Assembly: GCA_022495995.1 (NCBI GenBank)
Contig: JAFEMH010000078.1
Coordinates: forward strand, 992,001-1,056,000
Direction: 5' to 3'
Length of the DNA: 64,000 bases
From: Adenophora triphylla var. japonica
Lineage: Eukaryota; Streptophyta; Magnoliopsida; Asterales; Campanulaceae
The notes under the pieces were generated by a model. It worked only from the letters and a program-made list of their open reading frames with translations, was not told the origin of the DNA and did not search any database. The first letter of the stretch is position 1, and each line of letters starts with the position of its first letter. The translations under genes were made by a program, and so were the position numbers. Below are positions 11,080-22,057 of the stretch, one piece after another.

Positions 11080-13608
11080 TTATTGACTCGAAGTGTTTGA
11101 CATGGGTTGGACTGGGGTTTTACTCTTTACTGTTGTTGCCCTGGGGAGAAGCAGTCTTGTTGGCGTTCCCATCCTGTTGTGCATCCTGCGAACCTTCACT
11201 GCCTTTGCTGACATCATTCCCCTGGGGATGTTCGGCTGATCTGGTGCGGTTTCCTCTCCGAATCTGATCACATCCATTTGTACCTCTGGGGTAATGGGAC
11301 CAGTTGCACTTTCGTCATTCAAGAGACAGCTTTCTCCATCATCAAAGTCTTCTGGCTCATTCACTCTTCTTTCCACATTCTTCCAAACAGGGGGTTGGGA
11401 CTGATCTTCTTGAACAGTAAGAGCCATTATGAAGACATTATGCTCACCGTGAGTGATGAAGGGTTCCGGAGAGACTTCCATCATCATAGCTTGGCTTACT
11501 TCTGCCTCACAATCTTTGTAAGTGAGTCTCCCTTCTGTAATCTTGACTATGGTCACTGGTTCGAAATCACCAAAGAAAGGTCTGGCCTTGACAACATTAA
11601 TGAAGTTAGTTCCTATTATAGGTCCAAATTGCCCTTCCATGGCAGAGGCGTCAATCAGATCTTTCCATTCTCCTTGCAATTCAGCATAAGGAACATTGAA
11701 TTCCAGGATGTCTATGATCTTTGGATTCCCGAAACCAACTGCATTTGTCTCTCCAAACTCAATCATATTGACTCGATTATTGGCAGGAAGAGGATTCTTG
11801 ACTATATTGGGACCCCGAGGTGGTTCAAGCTTGCCTTCTTCAATCAGGCGAGAGATCAGGAATTTCAAGTAAGTACAATCATTGGTGTTATGCCCATGAT
11901 ATTTGTGAAAGCGGCAGTGCTTTGTTTCATCCATCCTAACACTAGGGTTCTTTGGTTTCCAGTTCTCCAAAGGTCTAATGAGTCCTTCGGCCACCAAACC
12001 ATCGAATACTTTCTCTAGCGGCATTCCAAAATCTTCGGCAGTATAGAAACGAGGCCTTGGCTTCACAGCTGCTTGACCTGAACCTTGTCCAACTTTCTCA
12101 TTCTAGATATAATTGACTGCGCCAACTGTTTCTTTTCCCTTTGCGATGACGGCTGGGGCATTTGAGACTGGTGCTTTGTACCGGTAGGAGTTGCATGTCC
12201 CTGTGACTGGGGCCATGTTGAATGCATTTTCAAACTTAGTACCGGCATTTATCATCGCCCGAAGATCAGGATAATAATAATTGCCAATCTGGACCCTTAA
12301 CTGAGGTTTCAAACAGGACTGGAAGATCTCCATCTGTTCCTCTTCATTCAACGGGGTCATCATTTCACTAAGTTTCCAATTCCACCTCTTGTAGAATTCA
12401 CCTACTGGTTCGTCTGGGCACTGCAGAGTGCCTTGTAGGTCATTCATGCTGGTTTCTTAATTCAAGTTAGCCTTGTACTTTTCCATGAACGTCTCCTTGA
12501 TCTGGTCCCATGTGGCTCGAGCCTCTGGCTTCACATGCAGGAACCACCTAAGAGCTGAACCCTTTAATGATAGTTGAAAGTGATCAGCCATTTACTGATA
12601 CGTGCAATCCTTGGCCCTCATGGCAAGAAGATAGCTTTCAATGTGAGTCCGAGGGTAATCTGTGTCATTGAACTTTTCAATCTCAGGCATCCGAAATTTT
12701 GGAGGAAGAGGGACAATTTTGCTGGGATCAGTGATCTGGTATGCTGCTTTCTTGGTGCTCAGTTCCCCGAATTTCTCTTGCATGGACTTAACTTGTTCCA
12801 TCAACCAGGTCATGTTGGGGTCAGGCGACGGTTTTGGATTGTTCGATTCTGAAGTAGGTTTATCAGATTTGGGTGGCAGGATAGTGGGTGGTACATTGGT
12901 AGCTGGTACCATGGCTTGGGGATCTTTCGAAGGGAAGTAAGTGTAAACTTGACCTGGTCCCGGATTCCCATAAGATGGACCGGAGGCATAAGGGTTGGAT
13001 TCATGGCTGCCGGGGTAAGGGAAGGAATAAGGAACATCGTGGGGTCCTGTTGGCAAGGTTGGGGGTGGAAGATCTGCTGTGGCAGGGCATAAGTTAAAGA
13101 GATCATTGGATTGATTCTGGGGTCTGGAGATTGTCTGGGATGGCCCATACTGAGGAGGGGGAGTGAGTCCCATAGGATAATGCAGAGACAAAGTAACTGG
13201 GATAGCCGTGACATTTGCTCTCTGTTGGTAGGGAACAAGGCTGGGTCTTATCTGAGGAGGCGAGGGCGTTGGAGCCCTGATGGCCTGGGATGTTGGAAAG
13301 GACGGAAAAGGGGTAGTCCTTGGTAAGGGATCATAGGTGGATGGAGGAGGGCATTGGTTATAGGCTGGGGGAGCTGAGATTGCTGTTTCTGGAGTCTCAT
13401 CTTCTACCATAACCAGGGAACCGTTGGACTCAACCACTATCTGAACCCCATGACGACGGAGCGCATCGATAAGCATGGCTTGATGTTCCTCATGAACCTT
13501 ACGACTGCTTTCCAAGGCTATGTCTAACTCTTCTTCCCTGGTCATCGGGTTACCCAAACCACTGCTGTTTTCTGTCAAATCTGCCATTCTAACTCTCTGG
13601 GCTGACAA
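11080..13608 (-). pseudogene. Tat/Ogre-type gag with three in-frame stops
   Basis: A single minus-strand frame of about 843 codons is interrupted by stops at 12592-12594, about 12457 and 12103-12105 but never shifts phase. The N-terminal part (MSAQRVRMADLT...) is charged and then Pro-rich. The gag core follows (FRMPEIEKFND, then LRWFLHVKPEARATW on the far side of the first stop, and PDEPVGEFYKRW). A zinc-knuckle-like CRFHKYHGHNTNDC lies in the C-terminal third. Gag forms the particle shell and binds genomic RNA. The ATG at 13606-13608 suits the start because it is the first in frame below the leader. Clearly a dead copy. Confidence 0.82.
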
Positions 13609-13935
13609 AGGCGAGGATTACGGCGAGCTATGCGAGAATTACGCAGCGACAAGCCGCTGACTCGGTATTCTCACCCACTTCTTTCTTGCTGCGGGAAAGG
13701 GATAGGCAAGGTTTAGACTCGGGGGTAGGTGTTTAGGCTGAAGGCTCAAGCAATATGCAAATTAAAAATCTTCCAGTTTACTTAAAACAATGTCTTTTAT
13801 TAATTTCTATTTGGTTGGAAAAGGGGTTGCCCTTCTTTTTCGCAACTACTCTAGATCCTGGATCAGTGGATTCCGTCACTACGTCTATAAGCCCCTCGTT
13901 TTCCACCTGTATTTCGACCTCCCAGGGTGGACAGC
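13609..13935 (-). other. Tat element leader, gag-proximal part
   Basis: Noncoding sequence between gag and the Athila-1 insertion. It continues at 26088 on the other side of Athila-1. The five bases acagc at 13931-13935 are the left copy of the Athila-1 target duplication. Confidence 0.65.
13931..13935. repeat. Target-site duplication of Athila-1, left copy
   Basis: acagc immediately precedes the LTR start TGATGAG and matches acagc at 26088-26092 immediately after the 3' LTR end. Five bases is the normal duplication length for Ty3 elements. Confidence 0.9.
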
Positions 13936-15334
13936 TGATGAGTGAGTTTTATACTCATCCATTGACTACTTTATGGACTTATTATTTGCTTAATCCTTGA
14001 GTTTTGTGTGTTTTAATAGTTGTTTTAGTGTTTTTCTGTTTCAGTGGTTCAAGTTAAGAATTTAGAAAATTGGAAGCATTTCGTGAATTAATCGAGGATC
14101 AAAAAGGCGATGTTGCAAATTTGGGACGGACTGAATTTGAATGGGTATTTTAATAACCAAGGCATGGGCCATGTAAATGGAGTGGAGTGGCCGGCCAAAT
14201 GAAGAGAGAAGGCTGAGCAATCAGTTGGGCCAAGGAAGCTGCAGTTGGGCCAAAGGAGGAAGTGGGCCGAAGAAAAAAGGAAAGAAAATGGTGTAAACTG
14301 TCATGCGTATGGGCGGTCGCGCGAGGATGTGTGGGCGGCCGCGCAGAAGAAGTGTTTTGAAGCCAAATGTTTACGTCGACTTGGGCGACCGCTCAAGGGG
14401 GACGCGGGCGACCGCCCACGAGGCGGGTGCGGACGGTTCCGGGCGGATTGGAACGGACGTGAGTTATTGGGGCTTATTAATTGTGACTTTTCATGTGGAA
14501 TTTAAGGGTTTTAACAGCAGCTGGGAGTTTATTATTGGGAGAGGACAATTTACTATTTAGTTATTATTATTGTTTAGAGAATTTTATGAATTTTTCTCCA
14601 TAGTTTCTTCTTCTTCAATTTCTTGGGTGTTCTTCATGTTTATGGATAGCTAATTTTCTTAGTTCTTGGAATTGGAGGTAACACTTTATGTTTTGAGTTT
14701 TATTTTTCATCTTTATCTTTGTATTACTTGGGATTATCAAGTTGCTTTTCAATGGAATTTTAGAACCTTTATCTTGATCACATAATTGTTCTTGAATAAT
14801 TTAGAATCTCAATTGTGAAACGCCAAATTTACAATTGAAATTAGTCTTGGCTTGATTTTCACAATTTGTTGAATCCCCGCCAAAAGATTCATACGAATTG
14901 TGGTTTCTTTTGTGTTCTTAAGTTCTAATTGGGTTTCTAATTAATCTATGAACGGGCCAAGGGAATAGATTAATTGGAAACACTTGATTGCAAATCACCC
15001 GCCGAAGTGTCCCAATCATATTTTTGTAAGAACAAAACCCCAAGTATACTTTGATTGATGAATTGTGAAACTTGAGCATAATTTGTGAAGCCAATTCCGG
15101 GAATTTTCTCCTTATTATTGAAATCTCTTTTATAATCAATTTTAATTAATTTTTGCAAAAGCATTAGTCTTAAAAATCAACAAATCCTTCACTTTACAAG
15201 TTTTTCTGTCATAGCAGTAATTTTATACACTTTAAACTTCGTGTCTCGGTGGTTCGACCCGACTTACCCTATCTACAAATCAACTGTAGATAGTTTGAGT
15301 TGGAAATTTTCTTTTGACGTTTCGACGCTCGTCA
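13936..15334 (+). repeat. Athila-1 5' LTR
   Basis: 1399 bp from TGATGAGTGAG to CGCTCGTCA. It is nearly identical to the 3' LTR. Most of the differences fall in the GC-rich stretch 14290-14460, which holds gcggtcgcgc, gcggccgcgc and gcgaccgccca words. The remainder is A/T-rich. It should contain the promoter and polyadenylation signals; I do not assign them. Confidence 0.93.
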
Positions 15335-15339
15335 AAATT

Positions 15340-15357
15340 TGGCGCCGTTGCCGGGGA
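15340..15357 (+). other. Athila-1 primer-binding site
   Basis: tggcgccgttgccgggga lies 5 bases after the 5' LTR. This is the usual Athila primer site, complementary to the 3' end of tRNA-Asp, where minus-strand DNA synthesis begins. The same 18 bases occur in Athila-2. Confidence 0.92.
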
Positions 15358-15454
15358 CTCGTTAAATTTAAAGTTGATTTAATTATTTGCTATTGTGAAT
15401 AGTCTTTTGTATATATATTTTTTGTTCTGTTTTAACTTGGTGTTGCAGATTTGA

Positions 15455-16757
15455 ATGTTTGGTCGTAGGTCGCTACAACCAGATTTGTTACCAATTGACC
15501 ACAACATTCATCGCATCAACAAGAGAAAGCACCAGGAACCAAGTGATACAGAAAGTGAATCGGTTTACTCTGAACAGTCCGAGCATACCGATTCAGAAGA
15601 AGAAGTTAAAATGGAGGAACCACAAATGATGGGTGATTTTGCCCGTCCGGTAATTGAACCATCACCATCGTGCATCGTCCTCCCACAAGCAGCGAGGAGT
15701 TATGAGTTGAAGAACCTTCATTTCAACATGCTCCCTTCATTCCATGGGATGGCATCGGAAGACCCAATTACCTTCATGAGAGAGTTCTATAGCACAGTGC
15801 AAGGTTTTCCATTGGGGCAACTAACTGAAGAGCAATTGAGAATGAGGTGCTTTGCTTATACGTTGAAGGATGCTGCCAAGACATGGTTTATGGAACTTGC
15901 TCCTGCCTCTCTCAACACTTGGACGGAAGTTTACAACAAGTTCATGGCAAAGTTTTACTCTCATCAAAAGACATCCGACTTGAGGTCCAAGATAATGTCT
16001 TTCAATCAAGAGCCAGGTGAAGCTTTTCATGAAGCTTGGGATCGATTCAAGATGTTGTTGGTCCAGTGTCCTCATCACGGGTTTCCTTTAGCCCTCTTAA
16101 ATCAAGCCTTCTATGACGGGTTGACCCAACAAGGTCAAGCTCAAGTAGATAATGCGGCGGGGGTGCTATGGGTGAAAACGGGCTGATGAAACAAAAGCCT
16201 TATATGAGAGACTTGGCATGAATTCGCAGCAGAAAAGTGTGAGAGGAGGAAGAAAAGGTGTTTATGAAGTTGAGTCTAATGATGTTCTAGCACAACAAGT
16301 TTCGGCATTGACTACGCAAATGAAGAATTTCATGGGGATGATGACGGCTCAAAACCAAGGTCAAAACCAAGGGCGAAGTCAAGGAGAGAGTAGCTTGGGC
16401 ACAAGTTGTGTAATTTGTAATGTGAATACCCATGATATTATGGGGTGCCCATTGAGAGATCAGTTCCCGAAATTTCTTGAGCAAGCAAATGCAATGAATG
16501 CTTTCCAACCAAGAGTGAGGAATGATCCGTTTTCCAACTCTTACAATCCGGGTTGGAGGAATCATCCCAATTTCTATTGGGGAGGAAATCAAGGGCGGGT
16601 CAATTTCGCGCAACAATACCAACCACAAATGCAACGGTCGCGGCAACAAGGGCTGCGAGGCCAAGTGTGGAGGAAACGTTGCGAAGTTTACCGGGCCTCT
16701 CAACGAGAATCGGGTGATCATGGACCAAAGAATGGGGAACCAAGAAGCTTCCACTGA
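15455..16757 (+). pseudogene. Athila-1 gag, frameshifted
   Basis: The first ATG after the leader opens MFGRRSLQPDLLP. The acidic N-terminus is followed by a Retrotrans_gag-type core (FHGMASEDPITFMREFY, AAKTWFMELAP, LNQAFYDGL). The frame breaks near 16160 in a G-rich run (gcggcgggggtg) and resumes in another phase from about 16190. The second part holds a zinc knuckle, CVICNVNTHDIMGC (C-x2-C-x4-H-x4-C), and then PGWRNHPNF, a typical Athila segment. A further shift occurs near 16640-16680. Gag is the particle protein; the knuckle binds RNA. The equivalent gene in Athila-2 is 47824-48965. Confidence 0.85.
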
Positions 16758-17559
16758 AAAAGCTCGAAAATCGAGATGGGTCAAATTCTTTGAGGCACTC
16801 CAAAAGCACAATCCGGGTACACTTCCAAGTCAACCGGAACAAGCGAAGGCCGTCACCCTGAGGAGTGGTAAGACTCTTCAGGAGGTACACTCTTCTCCTT
16901 CTCCTTTAGATGATAATAATTTGCATGAGAGTGAAGTGGTGGTTGAGGAACGAGTTGAAGTGACTCCCGAGGAGAAACTTCCAACTCCACCTCTTAAGCC
17001 GTATGTGCCTCTTGTCCCTTTTCCCGGTAGATTGGTCAAGAATAAGGTCAAAACACAATTTAAAGAATTGTATGACATGCTTTCTAAGGTGAATGTAAAT
17101 TTACCTTTGCTCAATGTGATTAAGAACATTCCTTCATATGCTAAATTTTTCAAGGAATTGAGCACAAATAAAAGAAAGTATGCTCCGAATGAAAAAATTG
17201 TGGTTTCGGACCAAGTTAGTGCTGTTTTTGAAAAAGATTTGCCTCCTAAGCTTAAAGACCCCGGTAGTTTTAATGTTATGATTTCTTTGGGGGACTCTAA
17301 GAAAGTGAGAGCAATGTTAGATTTAGGAGCTAGCATTAACTTGATGCCATATTCTTTGTTTGTTAAGCTTGGGTTGGGTGAACTAAAACCTACTACTATG
17401 ACCTTGCAACTTGCGGACCGTTCGGTCAAATATCCCAAGGGAGTAGTAGAAGATGTTTTAGTTCAAATTGATAAATTGATTATCCCGGTTGATTTTGTGG
17501 TTCTTGATATGGAGAGAGAGGCGAGTGGTGTGAATGATGTCCCTATTTTGTTGGGATGA
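16670..17559 (+). pseudogene. Athila-1 gag C-terminus and aspartic protease
   Basis: The frame covers the end of gag (PGTLPSQPEQAKAVTLRSGK) and a retropepsin-like domain with the active-site run MLDLGASINLMP at about 17313-17350, followed by LQLADRS and PVDFVVLDM. Leu in place of Ser or Thr after the catalytic Asp is normal for Athila proteases. The frame ends at TGA 17557-17559, where Athila-2 has His (LLGHPFMA), then reopens in the same phase. The stop is consistent with a CGA to TGA change. The enzyme would cut the gag-pol polyprotein. Confidence 0.82.
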
Positions 17560-18400
17560 CCTTTTATGGCTACCGCAAATGCGATAATTAATGTGAAAGA
17601 TGGAAGTTTGTCTTTGACTGTTATGGATGAAATTGTTAATTTTTCCATCTTTGATTCCATGAAAAAGCCATATGAGGTCAATGAATGCCTCTTTTGTGAT
17701 ATTGCTGAAAATTCTGTGTTATTTGAGCCTGATGTTGAGGGCTCTCTTGTTTCTGAGTTTGTGGATGAGTTAGTTATGGAAGGTGTTTTTGATCAAAATG
17801 AGGCGAGGGCCATTCTTGCTGAGATGGATGTTATGGAGGAAATTACTGAAAAGGTTCCTTTGGAATCTTTAGGTAATTTTAATCCTAAGCATTTACCATC
17901 TATTGTCTCTCCTCCCGAGTTAGATCTTAAACAACTTCCATCTAGCTTAAAGTATGCTTTTCTTGGTGCAAATGATTCTTTGCCTGTTATTATTGCTTCG
18001 GACTTAACAGAATTGCAGGAAAGAAGGTTGTTGGATGTGTTGAAGCGACATAAGTCCGCACTTGGTTGGAGTATTACTGACATAAAGGGAATTAGCCCAA
18101 CCATGTGCATGCACAAAATCCATATGGAGGAGGATGCCAAGCCAGTTCGGCAGAATCAAAGAAGGATGAATCCTCACATGCTTGAAGCGGTAAGAAAAGA
18201 AGTCTTGAAACTGTTGGATGCAGGTATTATCTATCCTATTTCTGATAGTAAGTGGGTAAGTCCTGTTCATGTTGTTGCTAAAAAGTCCGGAATTACTGTT
18301 GTTAAGAATGAGGATAATGAGCTTTTGCCTACTAGAATGGTCCTTTGGTCAACGCATGGTTATCGATTACCGAAAACTTAATGCTTTGCGACTAGAAAGG
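17560..18400 (+). pseudogene. Athila-1 pol linker and start of reverse transcriptase
   Basis: In phase with the protease but downstream of its stop. The linker is acidic. RT begins near PSSLKYAFLG, and ends with the conserved run SPTMCMHKIHMEEDAKPVR, then RRMNPHMLEAVRKEVLKLLD. Near 18345-18400 the phase is lost: the block that should give the first RT motif is shifted by small indels (compare Athila-2 at 50690-50760). Without it RT cannot be made. Confidence 0.82.
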
Positions 18401-20816
18401 ATCACTTTCCTTTGCCATTTATTGACCAAATTCTAGAGAGGCTAGGTGGTCAAGAATATTATTGTTTCTTAGATGGTTTTTCGAGGATATAATCAGATTC
18501 CCATTGCTCAGGAAGATCGGGAAAAGACCACATTCACATGCCCTTTCGAACATTTGCATATCGGAGGATGCCCTTCGGTTTATGCAATGCTCTGCTACAT
18601 TCCAAAGGTGCGTGATGTCGATCTTTTACGAGATGATTGGCGAGTTTGTTGAGGTATTTATGGACGATTTTTCGTTGTATGGTGATTCGTTTGATGCATG
18701 CTTAAATAATTTGACTTTGGTTCTTAAAAGATGTTGTGATGCCAATTTAACTTTAAGTTGGGAAAAGAGTCATTTTATGGTTAAGCATGGAATTGTGTTA
18801 GGTCATTTGGTCTCAAGAAAAGGGATTGAAGTTGACAAGGCAAAAATTGAGATAATATCTAAATTGCCTCCGCCAACAAATGTTAAAGGAATTCGTAGCT
18901 TTCTTGGTCATGCGGGTTTTTATCGGCGTTTTATAAAAGATTTTTCGAAAATTTGTAAGCCGTTAACAAACTTGCTTGCTAAAGAGACGAAATTTGTTTT
19001 TGACCAAGAATGTCTCAATTCTTTTAATTTGTTGAAGGAAAAATTGACTTCAGCCCCTATTCTTGTGGGTCCGGATTGGACTCAACCGTTTGAGATAATG
19101 TGTGATGCATCCGATTTTGCGGTGGGTGCAGTTTTGGGTCAGAAAATTGATAAAAAGTCACATGTGATCCAATATGCAAGTAGAATGTTAAATGATGCTC
19201 AATTGAATTATACTACAACCGAGAAGGAATTCTTGGCTGTGGTATTTGCTTTAGAAAAATTTCGTTCTTACTTGCTAGGATCTAAGGTGATTGTTTATTC
19301 GGACCATGCTGCATTGCGTTATTTGCTTTCTAAACAAGATGCTAAACCCCGTTTGTTAAGATGGATGTTGCTTTTACAAGAATTTGATATTTCCATCAAA
19401 GACAAAAAGGGTTGTGAAAATGTTGTGGCGGATCACTTGTCTAGACTTGAAAAGGGGTGTGTGAGTGAAGTTCCCTTGAATGAAAATTTTCCTGATGAGC
19501 AGTTGTTTGGTGTGAAGGATTGTGAGCCTTGGTATGCCGACATTGTAAATTTTTTGGCTACGGGGGTTCTAAATCCAGATTTTTCGAGTCAAGAAAAGAA
19601 AAGATTTTTGTCAATGGTTAAGCAATATTATTGGGATGACCCATATTTGTTTAAACATGGTCCTGATATGGTTATTCGTAGATGCATTCATGAAAATGAG
19701 CAACAAAATGTTCTTTCTTTTTGTCATGAATTGCATTGTGGAGGTCATTTTAGTGGTAAGAAAACCGCTCAAAAAGTGTTGCAATCGGGTTTCTTTTGGC
19801 CTAGTCTTTTTAAAGATGCATACATTTTCAGTAAAAGTTGTGACAGGTGCCAAAGAACCGGTAACATTGGTAAGCGAGATGAAATGCCTCTTACGAATAA
19901 CTTGGTTGTGGACTTGTTTGATGTATGGGGCATAGATTTTATGGGTCCTTTTGTTGTTTCATGTGGTTTTGAGTACATTTTAGTATCGGTGGATTATGTG
20001 TCAAAGTGGGTGGAAGCAATTCCTACCCGAACTAACGATGCTAATATTGTAGTCAAGTTTGTCAAGGATGTAATTTTTAGCAGGTTTGGCGTTCCAAGGG
20101 CGATAATAAGTGATGGTGGTTCTCACTTTTGCAACAAAATTTTTGGAGCACTCATGAAGAAGTATGGGGTGAATCACAAAGTTGCAACCGCGTATCATCC
20201 CCAAACTTCAGGGCAAGTGGAAGTGAGTAACAAGCAAATAAAGGCCATTCTTGAAAAGACGGTGAAGCCAAACAGAAAGGATTGGGCCTTGAGGTTAAAT
20301 GATGCATTGTGGGCGTACCGCACCGCCTATAAAACTCCGATTGGAATGAGTCCATACCGGCTAGTCTTTGGGAAAGCTTGTCATTTGCCGGTGGAGTTAG
20401 AGCACAAAGCATTTTGGGCAATCAAGGAGTTGAATATGGATTTGCAACTAGCCGGTGAACAAAGGTTACTTCATTTGAATGAGCTTGAGGAGCATCGGTT
20501 GGAGGCATATGAGAACTCACAGTTGTATAAGGAGAGAACCAAAATGTACCATGACCGGAAAATTGTGCACAAGGAACTTATTCCGGGAAGCAAGGTGCTA
20601 CTGTTCAATTCAAGATTGAAGCTTTTCCCGGGAAAGTTACGTTCTCGTTGGAGTGGTCCGTTTGAGGTGGTGAATATGTATTCTCATGGAGCCGTGGAGT
20701 TAGTGAATCCGGTTACTAAGAACAGGTTCAAGGTTAATGGACAAAGAGTGAAGCTGTATTTGGATGGAGTTTCGGGATCAAGGAATGTTGAATGGATCGA
20801 GTTGAAGGATCCATAA
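18400..20816 (+). pseudogene. Athila-1 RT, RNase H and integrase
   Basis: The longest frame (open from 18462) carries the rest of pol. The first 40 or so residues are out of phase until about 18590, then RT resumes at [11 protein letters not shown], with the catalytic [11 protein letters not shown]. RNase H follows ([47 protein letters not shown]). The integrase zinc finger has ELHCGGH and CDRC, and the core has its three acidic residues in [19 protein letters not shown] and SGQVEVSNK. The C-terminus ends [12 protein letters not shown] without a chromodomain. RNase H and integrase look intact; RT does not because of frameshifts at 18345-18590. Confidence 0.88.
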
Positions 20817-21060
20817 TCGTTGAGAAGGTCATTCCGTCGAGCTAACGACGTTAAACAAAAGCGCTGCTTGGGAGGCAACCCAAGGTAAGTAGTTAAATTA
20901 GTAGTGCCCTTAAAGTTAATTTTTTCTTTGTTTTCATCACTTTGAGGACAAAGTAATCATTAAGTTTGGGGGTGTAGAGTTTTCATTTCATTTTTATTTC
21001 ATTGTTTGTTCATGGTTGCTTTTAAAAAAAAAAAAAATTGTTGTTTTTCTTGCATTTCGG

Positions 21061-21149
21061 GAACGTGTCGAACTACGGTGACCTGAGCCTATTTGTGTGG
21101 GTAGTCCGCCCACATTAATGGGGACGTAGGCAGCGAAAGTGCGGTCAAA
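21061..21149 (+). promoter_or_regulatory. Conserved noncoding block with hairpin (Athila-1 copy)
   Basis: Some 89 bases here match 57632-57720 of Athila-2 closely, although the two elements differ greatly in surrounding noncoding DNA. Inside, tgtggg (21096-21101) pairs with cccaca (21109-21114) around the 7-base loop tagtccg. The Athila-2 copy keeps the same loop with a 9-bp stem. Conservation suggests an RNA element, perhaps for ORF3 expression or packaging. Function is not shown. Confidence 0.6.
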
Positions 21150-21184
21150 ATATGGGTCAAATTTTAATGTATCAATAGATATTA

Positions 21185-21216
21185 TGCTTGGTTTTTGTTT
21201 TCGTGGTGTTGTGCAG
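21185..21216 (+). promoter_or_regulatory. Probable splice acceptor upstream of ORF3 (Athila-1)
   Basis: A T-rich tract ends in gtggtgttgtgcag, with AG at 21215-21216. Athila-2 has the matching gtggtgatgtgcag ending at 57888, after the same caatagatatta word. ORF3 lies far downstream of gag-pol, so a spliced subgenomic mRNA is a reasonable way to express it. The donor is not identified. Confidence 0.5.
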
Positions 21217-21247
21217 ATTGAGAGACAACCAAAAATTCTCCTGCTGA

Positions 21248-21552
21248 GTTGGGCGACCGCCTATGGTCATTTGGGCGACCGCCCATGGTTGGTTTGAAAA
21301 AAATGTGGAGTTGCTGTGCAGTTGGGCGACCGCCCATGGTGCTGAGGGTGACCGCCCATGCTTAATTGAAAAGGGTGTGAAACTTTCTGGACATGTGTGC
21401 GGCCGCCCAGGATTGTCTGAGCGACCGCCCAGGGTTACATAAGCGACCGCCCACGGATCTGTGTGCGACCGCCCACATTGAAATTTCAAAATTGCATAAG
21501 TTTCTGGACATGTGAGCGGCCGCCCAGGAGGGGGTGAGCGACCGCCCACAAG
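21248..21552. repeat. GC-rich gcgaccgccca repeats before Athila-1 ORF3
   Basis: About ten copies of g(c/t)g(a/g)ccgccca, most followed by tgg or cgg, at irregular 20-60 bp spacing. The same word occurs in both LTRs (about 14310-14430 and 25060-25170). The minus-strand frames over this region are by-products of the repeat. Confidence 0.8.
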
Positions 21553-22057
21553 GAAAATAGGGCGTTACAGTTTGAGCCCTAAAACAGAGCGCCGCCTCAT
21601 TTTTTTTCTCTCTCTTTTCAAATTTCAAATGCTTTCTCTCCTTCTCTCTAGAAACCCCGGTTCCCTCTCCCCATCTCTCTAAAATTTCTTCTTCCAAACA
21701 CTCAATTCTTCCATCATTTCTCCCTAATTTGCCTTCTACTACCATACTTAACCCCCCTAAGCCAAAGATTGAGCCCCATTTCACCATTGTTGCCAAGAAT
21801 TTTGAAGTTATTTTGAACAATTTGCAAAGGGTGGAAAAGGTTGCAAGAGGTTGATTTTGAAGCTCAAAGCCAAAAGGTTATTGTGAGAAACTTTGTTCAA
21901 AGAAGGGGTCTTTCTTCCCAGTTCATCTTCAACAATTTCCGGCGAGATTCCGGTGAACTCCAGTGACTTTTCCGGCGAGTTACTCTGGGCAAGTAAGTTT
22001 TTTTTAAAATCAGTTTTCTTAGTGCCTAGTGTGGAAGTTTGTGGGTGGTTGATTAAA

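Larger units (their letters stand above)
20817..22057 (+). other. Athila-1 spacer between pol and ORF3
   Basis: Noncoding. In order: a polypurine-like motif (20962-20974), the conserved block 21061-21149 with a hairpin, a likely splice acceptor (to 21216), about ten GC-rich gcgaccgccca repeats (21248-21552), a CT-rich stretch typical of plant 5' UTRs (21600-21780), and an ORF3 leader with the ttccggcgag words seen also in Athila-2. Confidence 0.7.

Noticed and set aside
14245..14560. Short frames repeated in both Athila-1 LTRs (also at 24994-25313)
   Set aside because: They exist twice only because the LTRs are duplicates; they lie over the GC-rich repeats and differ in phase between LTRs.
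17313..17350. Mutated protease active site (D-L-G instead of D-S/T-G)
   Set aside because: Athila-2 shows the same residues, and D-L-G-A-S is the usual form in Athila elements, so it is not a defect.
21172..21549. Minus-strand frame with repeated GGRS/GRP residues
   Set aside because: Produced by the gcgaccgccca repeats; no conservation in Athila-2.
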